Source of the DNA: Ferrovibrio sp046297595
GTDB taxonomy: Bacteria > Pseudomonadota > Alphaproteobacteria > Ferrovibrionales > Ferrovibrionaceae
Assembly (NCBI RefSeq): GCF_046297595.1
Contig: NZ_JBKBHT010000007.1
Coordinates: 123,394-187,393 of the forward strand
Reading direction: 5' to 3'
DNA: 64,000 nucleotides
Shown piece after piece: positions 55,185 through 63,876 of this stretch. Under the pieces are notes generated by a model that saw nothing but the letters and a program-made list of their open reading frames with translations, searched no databases and was not told the DNA's origin. The translations under genes were made by a program, and so were the position numbers. How positions within the stretch are numbered: position 1 is the stretch's first letter; each line of letters opens with the position of its first letter.

Positions 55185-56375
55185 ATGAAATTTTCCACGC
55201 TGCTCACCATGACCACGGCGCTGGCATTCGCCGCCATGCCGATGATGGCCCAGCCGGCGCAAGCCCAGGCGGCCAAGAAGATCAAGATCGGTTTCGTCAC
55301 CACCCTGTCGGGCCCGAACGCGGCTTATGGCCAGGACATGAAGAACAGCGTCGAGCTGGCGCTGGAGCATATGGGCCGCAAGATGGGCGGCATCCCGGTC
55401 GAGGTCGTCTATGAAGACGACGAGCAGAAGCCGGAAGTCGGCAAGCAGAAGACCGAGAAGCTGCTGCAGCGTGACAAGGTCGATTTCGTCGCCGGCTATA
55501 TCTGGTCGAACGTGCTGCTGGCTTCCTACAAGCCGGTGGTCGACAGCAAGACCTTCCTGATCAGCGCCAATGCCGGTCCCTCGCCGCTGGCCGGCGAGCA
55601 GTGCAACCCGTATTTCTTCGCTGCCTCGTGGGCCAACGAGCAGAACCCGATGGGCGTCGGCGAGTTGCTGAACCAGAAAGGCGTGAAGAAGCTCTATATC
55701 GTGGCGCCGAACTACGCCGCCGGCCAGGACATGGCCAACGGCGTGAAGGCCACGTTCAAGGGCCAGGTGGTCGGCCAGGACATGACCAAGTGGCCCGACC
55801 AGCTCGACTTCTCGGCCGAGATTTCCAAGATCCGCGCCGCCAAGCCCGATGCGGTCTACGTCTTCTATCCCAGCCGCTGGGGTGTGCAGTTCTACACGCA
55901 GTACAGCCAGTCGGGCCTGAAGAAGGAAATCCCGCTCTATTCCGTGTTCACCATCGACGCGGTGACGCTGAAGCTGCAGAAGGATGTGGCGCTCGATACC
56001 TATTTCGGCCTGTTCTGGGCGCCTGACCTGCCCTACGCCACCAACACCAAGTTCGTCGGCGACTACAAGAAGAAGCACAAGGACACGCCGACCTTCTACG
56101 GTGCGCAGTCCTATGACGCGATGAACCTGATCGCCTCGGCCGTGGCGGCCACCAAGGGCAACATCAAGGACAAGGACGCGGTGCGGAAGGCGCTGGAAGC
56201 CGCCAAGTTCGATTCCGTGCGCGGCCCGTTCAAGTTCAACAAGAACCACTTCCCGATCCACGCGATCTACCAGCAGGAAGTCTACAAGGTGTCGGACACC
56301 GAGTACGACATCCGCACGATCAGCAAGATCATCGACAACCTGGAAGACCCGAACGCTTCCAAGTGCAAGATGTGA
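55185..56375 (+). CDS. Periplasmic substrate-binding protein of second Liv-type importer
   Basis: 396 residues. Signal peptide (KFSTLLTMTTALAFAAMPMM, cut near QAQA) and a type I periplasmic binding fold (IKIGFVTTLSGPNAAYGQDM, VDFVAGYIWSNVLLASYKPV, YIVAPNYAAGQDMANGVKA). AGGGAGG precedes the ATG at 55185. Followed by a hairpin and then livHMGF. The adjacent CoA ligase and degradation genes suggest an aromatic carboxylate ligand. Confidence 0.95.
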   Translation: MKFSTLLTMTTALAFAAMPMMAQPAQAQAAKKIKIGFVTTLSGPNAAYGQDMKNSVELALEHMGRKMGGIPVEVVYEDDEQKPEVGKQKTEKLLQRDKVDFVAGYIWSNVLLASYKPVVDSKTFLISANAGPSPLAGEQCNPYFFAASWANEQNPMGVGELLNQKGVKKLYIVAPNYAAGQDMANGVKATFKGQVVGQDMTKWPDQLDFSAEISKIRAAKPDAVYVFYPSRWGVQFYTQYSQSGLKKEIPLYSVFTIDAVTLKLQKDVALDTYFGLFWAPDLPYATNTKFVGDYKKKHKDTPTFYGAQSYDAMNLIASAVAATKGNIKDKDAVRKALEAAKFDSVRGPFKFNKNHFPIHAIYQQEVYKVSDTEYDIRTISKIIDNLEDPNASKCKM

Positions 56376-56404
56376 TCGCTGGGGTCTGAAGACCCGGTTC
56401 GGGC

Positions 56405-56431
56405 GGGGCGCCGCATTCATCTCGGCGCCCC
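56405..56431 (+). terminator. GC-rich hairpin after the binding-protein gene
   Basis: A perfect 9-bp stem GGGGCGCCG/CGGCGCCCC with a 9-base loop starts 30 bases past the stop. There is no T-run, so it is more likely an mRNA-stabilising or attenuating structure than a full terminator. Confidence 0.55.
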
Positions 56432-56690
56432 GCTTCGCATCCGGGCCTGCATTCTGAGTCTCGATTGCCGTGCAGAGCGTTTTATGTCTAACCTACCTTC
56501 CGACGGGGGACTCCCACAGGGCATGCAGCACGGAAATCGTGCGCAGGCGGCGCATCGCGGGATGGGCCGTATCGCGGCCATGCCAGTGAAGGAGAGACGG
56601 ATGACGCCTTTCAGATTCCAGATCGCCGATACGTCATCGGCCACTCACCCGCCAGCTATCCACACGACTGTGACCGACTGACCTGACCCG

Positions 56691-56718
56691 CCGCGCGCCG
56701 TCCAGCGGGCGCGGTTTT
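56691..56718 (+). terminator. Hairpin with short T-run before livH
   Basis: CCGCGC pairs with GCGCGG across a 12-base loop and is followed by TTTT. It ends 24 bases before the livH ATG and could reduce read-through into the permease genes. Confidence 0.45.
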
Positions 56719-56742
56719 CCATCTGACGAGCACCCTGTCCCC

Positions 56743-57663
56743 ATGCTGCTGCTTCTTTTCGAGCAATTCCTCAACGGCCTGCAGATCGGCCTGCTGCTGT
56801 TCCTGCTGGCTGCGGGCCTGACCCTGGTCTTCGGCATCATGGACTTGGTCAACCTGGCGCATGGCTCGCTCTACATGATGGGCGCCTATTTCGCCGCCGT
56901 GTTCACGCAGTGGACCGGCAACTTCTTCCTCGGCGCGCTGCTGGCGCTGCCGGCCGGTGCGCTGCTGGGCATCGTGGTGGAAGTGATCGCGCTGCGCACG
57001 CTCTACACCCGCGACCATCTCGACCAGGTGCTGGCCACCTTCGGCCTGATCCTGTTCTTCAACGAATTCGCCCGCATCGTCTTCGGTGCCGGCGGCATGG
57101 CCATCGAACTGCCGGCCTGGCTGGAAGGCCAGGTCATGGTGCTGCCCGGCCTGCCCTATCCCAGCTTCCGCTTCCTGATCATCGTGGTCGGCCTGGCCTG
57201 CGCCGGCTTCCTCTACCTGCTGGTGCAGAAGACACGTCTGGGCATGCTGATCCGCGCCGGCGCCTCCAACCGCGAGATGGTCGGCGCGCTCGGCATCGAC
57301 ATCAAGCTGCTCTTCACCCTGGTCTTTGGCCTCGGCTCGGCCCTGGCGGCACTGGCCGGCCTGATGAGCGGCCCGATCACCACCGTGCAGATCGGCATGG
57401 GCGACAGCATCCTGATCCTGGCGCTGGTCGTGATCGTGATCGGCGGCATCGGTTCGATCCGCGGCGCCTTCATTGCCGCCGTCGCCATCGGCATCATCGA
57501 CACGATGGGCCGCGCCTTCCTGCCCAACCTGCTGGGCAGCTTCCTCAATCCCTCCGATGCCGGCACCCTGGCCCAGGCCCTGTCGTCCATGCTGATCTAC
57601 ATCCTGATGGCCGCCGTGCTGGTGCTGCGTCCCGCGGGCCTGTTCCCCGCCCCCGGCCGCTGA
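56743..57663 (+). CDS. livH: Branched-chain-type ABC permease LivH
   Basis: 306-residue inner-membrane permease with about eight hydrophobic segments: LNGLQIGLLLFLLAAGLTLV, GIMDLVNLAHGSLYMMGAY and VVIVIGGIGSIRGAFIAA. The ribosome site before the ATG at 56743 is weak. It makes the channel with LivM, 10 bases downstream. The symbol reflects family membership; the ligand is unlikely to be a branched-chain amino acid given the neighbours. Confidence 0.93.
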   Translation: MLLLLFEQFLNGLQIGLLLFLLAAGLTLVFGIMDLVNLAHGSLYMMGAYFAAVFTQWTGNFFLGALLALPAGALLGIVVEVIALRTLYTRDHLDQVLATFGLILFFNEFARIVFGAGGMAIELPAWLEGQVMVLPGLPYPSFRFLIIVVGLACAGFLYLLVQKTRLGMLIRAGASNREMVGALGIDIKLLFTLVFGLGSALAALAGLMSGPITTVQIGMGDSILILALVVIVIGGIGSIRGAFIAAVAIGIIDTMGRAFLPNLLGSFLNPSDAGTLAQALSSMLIYILMAAVLVLRPAGLFPAPGR

Positions 57664-57673
57664 GGAGCCGCTT

Positions 57674-58807
57674 ATGATGCCCGCTCTTCCGCGCCAGGCC
57701 ACCACCATCGTCGCCCTCATCCTGCTCGCCATGCTGGCCCTGGTGCCGGTCGCGTCCGAGGCCTTCGACGATCCCTTCATGCTCACGCTGTTCACCCGCA
57801 TCGTGATCATGGCGATCGCCGCCGTCAGCCTGAACCTGATCCTGGGTTATGGCGGCATGGTCAGCTTCGGCCACGCCGCCTATATCGGCATCGGCGGCTA
57901 CACCATCGGCATCCTGGCCCATCACGGCGTGCACGAGGCCTGGATCCAGTGGCCGCTGGCCCTGATCGTATCGGCTGTATTCGCCCTGCTGATCGGCCTG
58001 CTGTCGCTGCGTACCAAGGGCATCTTCTTCATCATGATCACCCTGGCCCTGGCCCAGCTGGTTTATTATCTGGGCAATGGCGCCTATGCCTATGGCGGCG
58101 ACGACGGCCTCACCATCCTCAAGCGCTCCGATTTCGGCGGCCTGATCGACCTGAACGACCGCCCCTCGCTGTATTACCTGTGCTGGGCCGTGCTGGTCGC
58201 CTCGCTGTATCTGTGCCACCGCGCGGTCAATTCGCGCTTCGGCATGGTATTGCAGGGCGCCAAGTCGAACGATCGCCGCATGGCCACCATCGGTTTCCCG
58301 GTTTTCCGCTACCGCCTCACCGCCTTCGTCATCGCCGGCATGGTCTGCGGCCTGGCCGGCGTTCTGACCGCCACCTTCACCGACTTCATCAGCCCGGCGA
58401 TGATGCATTGGAGCCGCTCGGGCGACCTGATCGTGATGGTGGTGCTGGGCGGCATGGGCAGCCTGTTCGGGCCGTTATTCGGCGCCGTCAGCTTCCTGCT
58501 GCTGGAGGAAATACTCTCCGGCTGGACCGAATACTGGAAGATCGTGTTCGGCCCGATCCTGGTTCTGGTGGTGATCTTCGCCCGCGGCGGCATTGCCGGC
58601 GCGCTCGGCCGCGGCCAGGCCGGCGCGTTGATGGCCGGCATCGCTGCCTTCTTCCTGGTCTATGGCGTGCATCTGGTTTTCGAGGATGAATGGATCATCC
58701 CCACCCTGATCCTGGCCGCCGCCTTTGCACTCAGCGGCTTCGCCTGGTGGCATTACCGGCATAAACGCGTGGCATCGGCCGAAACCACGGGAGGCGACCA
58801 TGCTTGA
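57674..58807 (+). CDS. livM: Branched-chain-type ABC permease LivM
   Basis: 377-residue permease with GYGGMVSFGHAAYIGIGGYT, SLRTKGIFFIMITLALAQL and VMVVLGGMGSLFGPLFGAV, and two further hydrophobic segments at the C-terminus. The last 8 bases overlap the LivG start, showing coupled translation. Partner of LivH. Confidence 0.93.
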   Translation: MMPALPRQATTIVALILLAMLALVPVASEAFDDPFMLTLFTRIVIMAIAAVSLNLILGYGGMVSFGHAAYIGIGGYTIGILAHHGVHEAWIQWPLALIVSAVFALLIGLLSLRTKGIFFIMITLALAQLVYYLGNGAYAYGGDDGLTILKRSDFGGLIDLNDRPSLYYLCWAVLVASLYLCHRAVNSRFGMVLQGAKSNDRRMATIGFPVFRYRLTAFVIAGMVCGLAGVLTATFTDFISPAMMHWSRSGDLIVMVVLGGMGSLFGPLFGAVSFLLLEEILSGWTEYWKIVFGPILVLVVIFARGGIAGALGRGQAGALMAGIAAFFLVYGVHLVFEDEWIIPTLILAAAFALSGFAWWHYRHKRVASAETTGGDHA

Positions 58808-59552
58808 GCCGGTCCTGCGGGCTTCCAACCTGGTCAAGCGCTTCGGCGGCCTCACCGCCACCGACGATTTTTCGATCGAGATCCGCCCGGGCGAGATCCA
58901 TGCGGTGATCGGCCCCAACGGCGCCGGCAAGACCACCATGATCGGCCAGCTGATCGGCGAACTGCGGCCCGATGCCGGCAGCATCCGCTTCATGGGCCAG
59001 GACATCACCCACCTGCCGGTGCACAAGCGCTCGCATCTGGGTATCGCGCGCTCGTTCCAGATCACCTCGATCTTCCTGAACTTCACCGCGCTGGATAACG
59101 TCGCACTGGCCGTGCAGGCCCATGACGGCCATTCCTTCCGCTTCTGGGCCGATGCCCGCCGCGATGCGCGCCTGCGCGACCCCGCCATGGCGGCGCTGCA
59201 GCAGGTCGGCCTCGCCCATCGCGCCGACGTGGTGGCCAGCGCGCTGAGCCATGGCGAACATCGCCAGCTCGAGATCGCCATGGCATTGGCGACCAAGCCG
59301 AAGCTGCTGCTGCTGGATGAGCCGATGGCCGGCATGGGACCGGAGGATTCCGCCCGCATGGTCACGATGCTGCAGGGCATCAAGGGCAGCGTGACGATGC
59401 TGTTGATCGAACACGACATGGATGCCGTATTCGCCCTGGCCGACCGCATCACCGTGCTGGTCTACGGCCATGGCATCGCCACCGGCACGCCCGACGAGAT
59501 CCGGCGCAACGAGCAGGTGCGCCAGGCCTATCTCGGCGACGAAGCGGAGTAA
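58800..59552 (+). CDS. livG: ABC transporter ATPase LivG
   Basis: 250-residue ATPase: Walker A IGPNGAGKTTMIGQL, signature region LSHGEHRQLEIAMAL, Walker B KLLLLDEPMAGMGP and H-loop LLIEHDMDAVFALADRI. The ATG at 58800 follows GGAGGCGACC and overlaps the LivM end by 8 bases. It powers uptake with LivF. Confidence 0.95.
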   Translation: MLEPVLRASNLVKRFGGLTATDDFSIEIRPGEIHAVIGPNGAGKTTMIGQLIGELRPDAGSIRFMGQDITHLPVHKRSHLGIARSFQITSIFLNFTALDNVALAVQAHDGHSFRFWADARRDARLRDPAMAALQQVGLAHRADVVASALSHGEHRQLEIAMALATKPKLLLLDEPMAGMGPEDSARMVTMLQGIKGSVTMLLIEHDMDAVFALADRITVLVYGHGIATGTPDEIRRNEQVRQAYLGDEAE

Positions 59553-59556
59553 TGCG

Positions 59557-60264
59557 ATGAGCCTGCTGGACGTCGACGCCATCGACACTTTCTACGGCCG
59601 CAGCCAGGTGCTGTTCGGCATGAGCATCGCCATCGCACCGGGCGAGGTGGTCACGCTGATGGGCCGCAACGGCATGGGCAAGACCACCACGATCCGCTCG
59701 ATCATGGGTCTGACGCCGGCCGCGCGCGGAAAGATTCGTTTTCGCGGCGAGGACATCCGTGGCCTGCCCTCCTATCGGGTCGCCAAGATCGGCGTTGGCC
59801 TGGTGCCCGAGGGCCGGCAGATTTTTCCCAATCTTTCTGTGAAGGAAAATCTGATCGCCACCGCCGCCAACCGCAACGACAGCCAGCAGCCCTGGACCTA
59901 CGAGCGTGTGGTCGAACTGTTTCCCCGTCTCGCCGAACGCGCGAATAACATGGGTAACCAATTGTCGGGTGGCGAGCAGCAGATGCTGGCCGTCGGCCGC
60001 GCCCTGATGACCAACCCGCACCTGCTGATCCTTGACGAGGCCACCGAGGGCCTCGCCCCGCTGATCCGGCTGGAAATCTGGAACTGTCTGGAACGGTTGA
60101 AACAAACCGGCCAGTCGATCCTGGTTGTGGATAAAAATGTCGAGGCGCTGACCCGCCTCGCCAACCGTCATTACGTGATTGAAAAAGGCCGCGTGGTCTG
60201 GCAGGGCGATTCCGACGCCTTGCGCGCCGCCCCCGAAATCCAGCACCGCTATCTCGGCATTTAG
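59557..60264 (+). CDS. livF: ABC transporter ATPase LivF
   Basis: 235-residue ATPase: Walker A MGRNGMGKTTTIRSI, signature LSGGEQQMLAVG, Walker B LLILDEATEGLAP. The H-loop His is replaced in ILVVDKNVEALTRL by Lys-Asn (DKN), a variant frequent in LivF proteins. It starts 4 bases after the LivG stop and ends the importer operon. Confidence 0.95.
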   Translation: MSLLDVDAIDTFYGRSQVLFGMSIAIAPGEVVTLMGRNGMGKTTTIRSIMGLTPAARGKIRFRGEDIRGLPSYRVAKIGVGLVPEGRQIFPNLSVKENLIATAANRNDSQQPWTYERVVELFPRLAERANNMGNQLSGGEQQMLAVGRALMTNPHLLILDEATEGLAPLIRLEIWNCLERLKQTGQSILVVDKNVEALTRLANRHYVIEKGRVVWQGDSDALRAAPEIQHRYLGI

Positions 60265-60365
60265 TCTGAAATAACCCCGAATCCCATTGCCAGCCGCCCC
60301 GGCCGGTCCCACAGTATGGACCGGCGGCGCGATCCGGGGAAGATCGCCGCCGGCAGGGGAGCAGG

Positions 60366-61430
60366 ATGTATCACGACGATCTGCATCAGGCGGCCGAATT
60401 CGCCCACGCGGCGGTGGCCAGTATGACGCGGTTCTCGATTCCGCCCACCCCGATCAATTTCACCATCTGGTACGAATATCATGCCGGTCGCGATCCGGCG
60501 CTCAGCCGCGCAATCGACGGCCTGCTGGCGTCCAGGACGCCGTTCACGCCCGACACCACGCTGCAGCTCTACGAGGAATTCCTCAATCCCGCGCGCATGC
60601 TGCGCGCCTCGCGCGAAACCACCGAGAAACTGCAGGAGGCGATGGACGAACTGCGTGTCTTTGTCGGCGCCGCCGAGGTCGATACCCGCACCTATGGCGA
60701 CAAGCTGGAGGATTTCTCCGACCGGCTCGACGACCATGGCAATGGCCCGGCCTTCGGTTCGCTGGTCGGCGCCATGCTGCAGGAAACCCGTGCCATGCAG
60801 CAGCGCAACCAGTCGCTGGAAGACCGCCTGGCCGAGACCACGGCCGAGGTGCAGCAGCTGCGCGAGCATTTCGAGCAGGCCCGCCGCGAGGCGCTGTCCG
60901 ACAGCCTGACCGGTCTGGCCAACCGCAAGAATTTCGAACAAACCCTCACCCTCTTCGCCAAGGCCGCCGTCGACAACAACGAGCCGCTGTCGCTCATGCT
61001 GCTCGACATCGATCATTTCAAGCTGTTCAACGACCGCCATGGCCATCAGACCGGCGACACCGTGCTGCAGCTCGTCGCCCGCACCCTCAGCGACAACGTG
61101 AAGGGCCAGGACCTGGCCGCGCGTTACGGCGGCGAGGAATTCGCCCTGCTGCTGCCGCGCACCCGCGCCGATCAGGCGATCCGGCTGGGCGACAACATCC
61201 GCACCCTCATCGCCGCCCGCAAGCTGGTGAAACGCAATTCCGGTGACGAACTCGGCCGCATCACCATCTCCGCCGGTGTGGCCGAATACCGCTCCGGCGA
61301 AGCGCTCAGCGCCTTCGTGCAGCGGGCCGATGGCGCGCTGTACGGTGCCAAGCGTGCCGGCCGCAACCGCGTGGTTGCCGCAACGGAAGCTGCCGCGGCA
61401 ACCCTGTCCGAGACTGTTCTACCCTCCTGA
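60366..61430 (+). CDS. Diguanylate cyclase (GGDEF domain)
   Basis: 354 residues: a helical N-terminal sensory/dimer region (about 1-165, IPPTPINFTIWYEYHAGRDP), a coiled coil (LEDRLAETTAEVQQLREHFE), then a GGDEF domain with DSLTGLANRKNFEQTL and the intact active motif RYGGEEFALLLP. It makes cyclic di-GMP from two GTP. The inhibitory RxxD site five residues before GGEEF reads KGQD, so feedback control may be lost. No signal peptide; cytoplasmic. It stands alone after the importer. Confidence 0.93.
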   Translation: MYHDDLHQAAEFAHAAVASMTRFSIPPTPINFTIWYEYHAGRDPALSRAIDGLLASRTPFTPDTTLQLYEEFLNPARMLRASRETTEKLQEAMDELRVFVGAAEVDTRTYGDKLEDFSDRLDDHGNGPAFGSLVGAMLQETRAMQQRNQSLEDRLAETTAEVQQLREHFEQARREALSDSLTGLANRKNFEQTLTLFAKAAVDNNEPLSLMLLDIDHFKLFNDRHGHQTGDTVLQLVARTLSDNVKGQDLAARYGGEEFALLLPRTRADQAIRLGDNIRTLIAARKLVKRNSGDELGRITISAGVAEYRSGEALSAFVQRADGALYGAKRAGRNRVVAATEAAAATLSETVLPS

Positions 61431-61473
61431 AAAATCGGCTAGCGTGTTCGCCATCCAAGGGGGCGAAACACAA

Positions 61474-62265
61474 ATGGCCTACAACACCCTGCTGGTCGAC
61501 AAACAGGACGGCGTCGCCACTCTCACGCTGAACCGGCCCGACCGCCTGAACGCGCTGAACACCGAAATCATGGTCGAGATGCTGGCCGCCCTCGAGGAGA
61601 TCGAGGCCGATGCCGCGATCCGCTGCCTGCTCATCACCGGTGCCGGCCGCGGTTTCTGCTCGGGCGCCGATCTGGCCAGCGGCGACCTGACGAAAGACGG
61701 TGGCATGCCGGATCTCGGCAAAGCCCTGCACAGCAACTACCACCCGGTGATCCGCAAGCTGGCGGCCCTGCGCATGCCCATCGTCTGCGCCGTGAACGGC
61801 CCCGCCGCCGGCGCCGGCATGAGCCTGGCGCTGACCGGCGACATCGTGATCGCCGGCCAGTCGGCTAGTTTCCTGCAGGCCTTCGCCAATATCGGCCTCG
61901 TGCCCGATGCCGGCAGCACCTATTTCCTGCCCCGCCTGGTCGGGTCGGCCCGCGCCCAGGGCCTGACCATGCTGGGCGAGCCGCTGCCGGCACAGACTGC
62001 CGCCGAATGGGGCATGATCTGGAAGTGTGTCGACGATGCCGCCCTGATGGACGAGGCGCGCAAGGTGGCCACCAAATTCGCCAAAGGGCCCACCGTGGGC
62101 CTCGGCTTGATCCGCCAGCTGATGCAGCAATCCTGGACTGCCTCGCTCGACAGCCAGCTTGAGGCCGAGCGTTCGGCCCAGCGCGTCGCCGGCCGCAGTC
62201 GCGACTTCGTCGAGGGCGTGATGGCCTTCCTGCAGAAACGCCCGGCGAAGTTCACCGGCCAATGA
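61474..62265 (+). CDS. Enoyl-CoA hydratase/isomerase, PaaG-like
   Basis: 263-residue crotonase-fold enzyme: VATLTLNRPDRLNALNTEIM, ITGAGRGFCSGADLASGD, VCAVNGPAAGAGMSLALTGD and FANIGLVPDAGSTYFLPRLV. The last segment with an acidic residue matches PaaG-type ring-opening isomerases and related hydratases. The ATG at 61474 lies behind GGGGGCGAAAC. Overlaps the PaaI-like thioesterase by 4 bases. It may act on phenylacetyl- or other aryl-CoA epoxides, but no paaABCDE or paaZ genes are in this window. Confidence 0.87.
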   Translation: MAYNTLLVDKQDGVATLTLNRPDRLNALNTEIMVEMLAALEEIEADAAIRCLLITGAGRGFCSGADLASGDLTKDGGMPDLGKALHSNYHPVIRKLAALRMPIVCAVNGPAAGAGMSLALTGDIVIAGQSASFLQAFANIGLVPDAGSTYFLPRLVGSARAQGLTMLGEPLPAQTAAEWGMIWKCVDDAALMDEARKVATKFAKGPTVGLGLIRQLMQQSWTASLDSQLEAERSAQRVAGRSRDFVEGVMAFLQKRPAKFTGQ

Positions 62266-62708
62266 GTCCCCTGAGCCCGCAACAGGTCGCCGAACGCATC
62301 GGCCAGGCCGCCGCTGAACGCGACCTCGCCGCGCAGCGTCTTGGCATCGAATTGCTGGAGATGGGCCCGGGCCGCTGCCGCCTGCGCATGACGGTGAAGC
62401 CCGACATGGTGAACAGCCACGGCACCTGCCATGGCGGCGTGATCTTCACGCTCGCCGATTCCGCTTTCGGCTATGCCTGCAATTCCTTCAACCGCAATGC
62501 CGTGGCGCAGCAATGCGACATCACCTATCTGCGCCCCGTGCTGCCCGGCGCGGTGCTGACGGCAACGGCCGAACTGCGCGAAAGCGCGGGCCGCAGTGCC
62601 ATCTACGACATGACCGTGCAGGAGGAAGGCGGCGATACGGTCGCGCTGTTCCGCGGCCTGGCCCGCACGATCAAGGGCGAAACCATTCCCGGACTGGAGG
62701 GAGCCTGA
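62262..62708 (+). CDS. paaI: PaaI-like hotdog-fold thioesterase
   Basis: 148-residue hotdog thioesterase: MVNSHGTCHGGVIFTLADSAFGYACNS holds the PaaI signature with the catalytic Asp, then QQCDITYLRPVLPGAVL. It hydrolyses stalled aryl-CoA intermediates. Overlaps the PaaG-like gene start-stop by 4 bases and is 2 bases before the DUF2783 gene. Confidence 0.9.
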   Translation: MSPLSPQQVAERIGQAAAERDLAAQRLGIELLEMGPGRCRLRMTVKPDMVNSHGTCHGGVIFTLADSAFGYACNSFNRNAVAQQCDITYLRPVLPGAVLTATAELRESAGRSAIYDMTVQEEGGDTVALFRGLARTIKGETIPGLEGA

Positions 62709-62710
62709 CC

Positions 62711-62920
62711 ATGGCGACACTCAACACCGACCCCAACCTGGCCGATGCCGATGCCTTCTACGCGGCGCTGGTGAAAATGACCGACGGCATGGACGACGCC
62801 ACGGCGCAGAAGACCATGGCCAAGCTGACGCTGCTGCTGGCCAACCATATCGGCGATGCCGCCGTGCTGAATGAGGCAATGGCGATGGCCCACGGCGACG
62901 CGCAGAGCAAAGCGGCCTAG
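62711..62920 (+). CDS. DUF2783 small protein
   Basis: 69-residue protein with the DUF2783 pattern NTDPNLADADAFYAALVKMT followed by LTLLLANHIGDAAVLNEAMAMA. No catalytic motif. It follows the PaaI-like gene by 2 bases. In other genomes this family stands beside aromatic-ring hydroxylases and may be an accessory or assembly protein; the function is unknown. Confidence 0.82.
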   Translation: MATLNTDPNLADADAFYAALVKMTDGMDDATAQKTMAKLTLLLANHIGDAAVLNEAMAMAHGDAQSKAA

Positions 62921-62966
62921 TTACACACTTGCCACCTTTAGCGGCGGCGCTCGGCTCTTTTGCCAC

Positions 62967-63350
62967 CTAGCGCCGCCGGGCAGCCCCCAGCGTCACGCGG
63001 CGCGAGGGCGGCGGGGTGGCGGCCTTCTGGGCCTTGGCAACGGCCAGGGCGGTTTTCGCCCAGGCCACGGCTTCGTCCTGGTCGTCGACCAGTTCGGGCG
63101 GCATCTGCCAGTAGCTCATCTGCACCGGCCTGCCCTTGCCGTCATAGACAAAGGGCGTGCAGCCGCGGGCCAGGAAAGCCTGGCTGCTCTCGGCATCGGC
63201 CTTGAGGTAGACCACGTCGTCGGCGATCAGGCCGAACATCACGCCCCGGCAATAGATGCCGGCCCCACCGAACATGCGGCGGATGCTGACGCCGCCCAGC
63301 GGGGCGAACAGTTCCTGGACGAATTCGGTGAAATCGGGACTCGCAGCCAT
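62967..63350 (-). CDS. TfoX N-terminal domain protein
   Basis: 127-residue TfoX_N protein: DFTEFVQELFAPLGGVSIRRMFGG and IYCRGVMFGLIADDVVYLKA are the family signature. It lacks the C-terminal helix-hairpin-helix of full TfoX/Sxy competence regulators. The start at 63350 is chosen because the domain begins there; an in-frame ATG twelve codons earlier has no support. The C-terminal end is basic (PPPSRRVTLGAARRR). Confidence 0.88.
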   Translation of the reverse strand: MAASPDFTEFVQELFAPLGGVSIRRMFGGAGIYCRGVMFGLIADDVVYLKADAESSQAFLARGCTPFVYDGKGRPVQMSYWQMPPELVDDQDEAVAWAKTALAVAKAQKAATPPPSRRVTLGAARRR

Positions 63351-63444
63351 GGCGCGCAGACTAGCCAAGCCCGCGGCGGCGGCCAAGCGCGCTTTGACGC
63401 CTGCGACAAAAATCGCTAGCGTCGCCCGAAATGGCTAGCCGCAC

Positions 63445-63840
63445 ATGACCGCCTATCTCTATATCGCCGCCGGCGGCGCGCTGGGCAGCGTCGCCCGCTA
63501 CTGGATGGCCGGCGCGATCGACGGGCGCCTAAATAGTGGCTTTCCCTGGGGCACGGTGCTGGTCAACATCGCCGGCTCGTTCGCCATCGGCATCTTCGCC
63601 GCCATGGCGGCCGGTGAAAGCCGCTGGGGCCTGAGCGATTCCGCCCGGCTGTTCCTGATGGTGGGCATCTGCGGCGGCTTCACGACGTTTTCCAGCTTCA
63701 GCCTGCAGACGCTCGGCCTGCTGCGCGAGGGCCTGCTGCTGCGGGCCGGCGGCAACGTGGCGGTCTCGGTGCTGGTCTGCCTGGCCGCCACCTGGGCCGG
63801 CGCCGCGCTGATGCAGGCGCTCGGCCGCGGCGGTTCGTAG
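63445..63840 (+). CDS. crcB: Fluoride ion channel FluC/CrcB
   Basis: 131-residue channel protein with four membrane segments. Family motifs: GGALGSVARYWM at the start, FPWGTVLVNIAGSFAIGI, and GGFTTFSSFSLQTL that lines the fluoride path. It exports fluoride as an antiparallel dimer. No fluoride riboswitch was found in the 94 bases before the ATG. Convergent with fpr, 23 bases apart. Confidence 0.93.
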   Translation: MTAYLYIAAGGALGSVARYWMAGAIDGRLNSGFPWGTVLVNIAGSFAIGIFAAMAAGESRWGLSDSARLFLMVGICGGFTTFSSFSLQTLGLLREGLLLRAGGNVAVSVLVCLAATWAGAALMQALGRGGS

Positions 63841-63842
63841 AA

Positions 63843-63876
63843 CCTTACTGTTCGACGCCAGCCTTACTGTTCGACG
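63843..63876. repeat. 15-base direct repeat across the fpr stop codon
   Basis: CCTTACTGTTCGACG occurs at 63843-63857 and 63862-63876. The second copy encodes the C-terminal Val-Glu-Gln-stop of fpr on the minus strand, so the first copy is a duplicated gene end just after the stop. Confidence 0.8.

Larger units (their letters stand above)
56376..56742. other. Gap between binding protein and permease genes
   Basis: 367 bases. It holds two hairpins (listed separately) and a 65-codon frame from 56484 that has no recognised domain or good ribosome site. Hairpins between a binding protein and its permeases commonly make the binding protein more abundant. Confidence 0.5.

Noticed and set aside
54966..56420. 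A 484-codon minus-strand frame opposite the binding-protein gene, with a protein-like end in the intergenic region
   Set aside because: Mostly antisense to a clear gene. The 65 residues beyond it look slightly protein-like but show no family and no start of their own.
63351..63444. Fluoride riboswitch before crcB
   Set aside because: The region was read for the conserved GG-GATGG core and its pseudoknot; neither is present.
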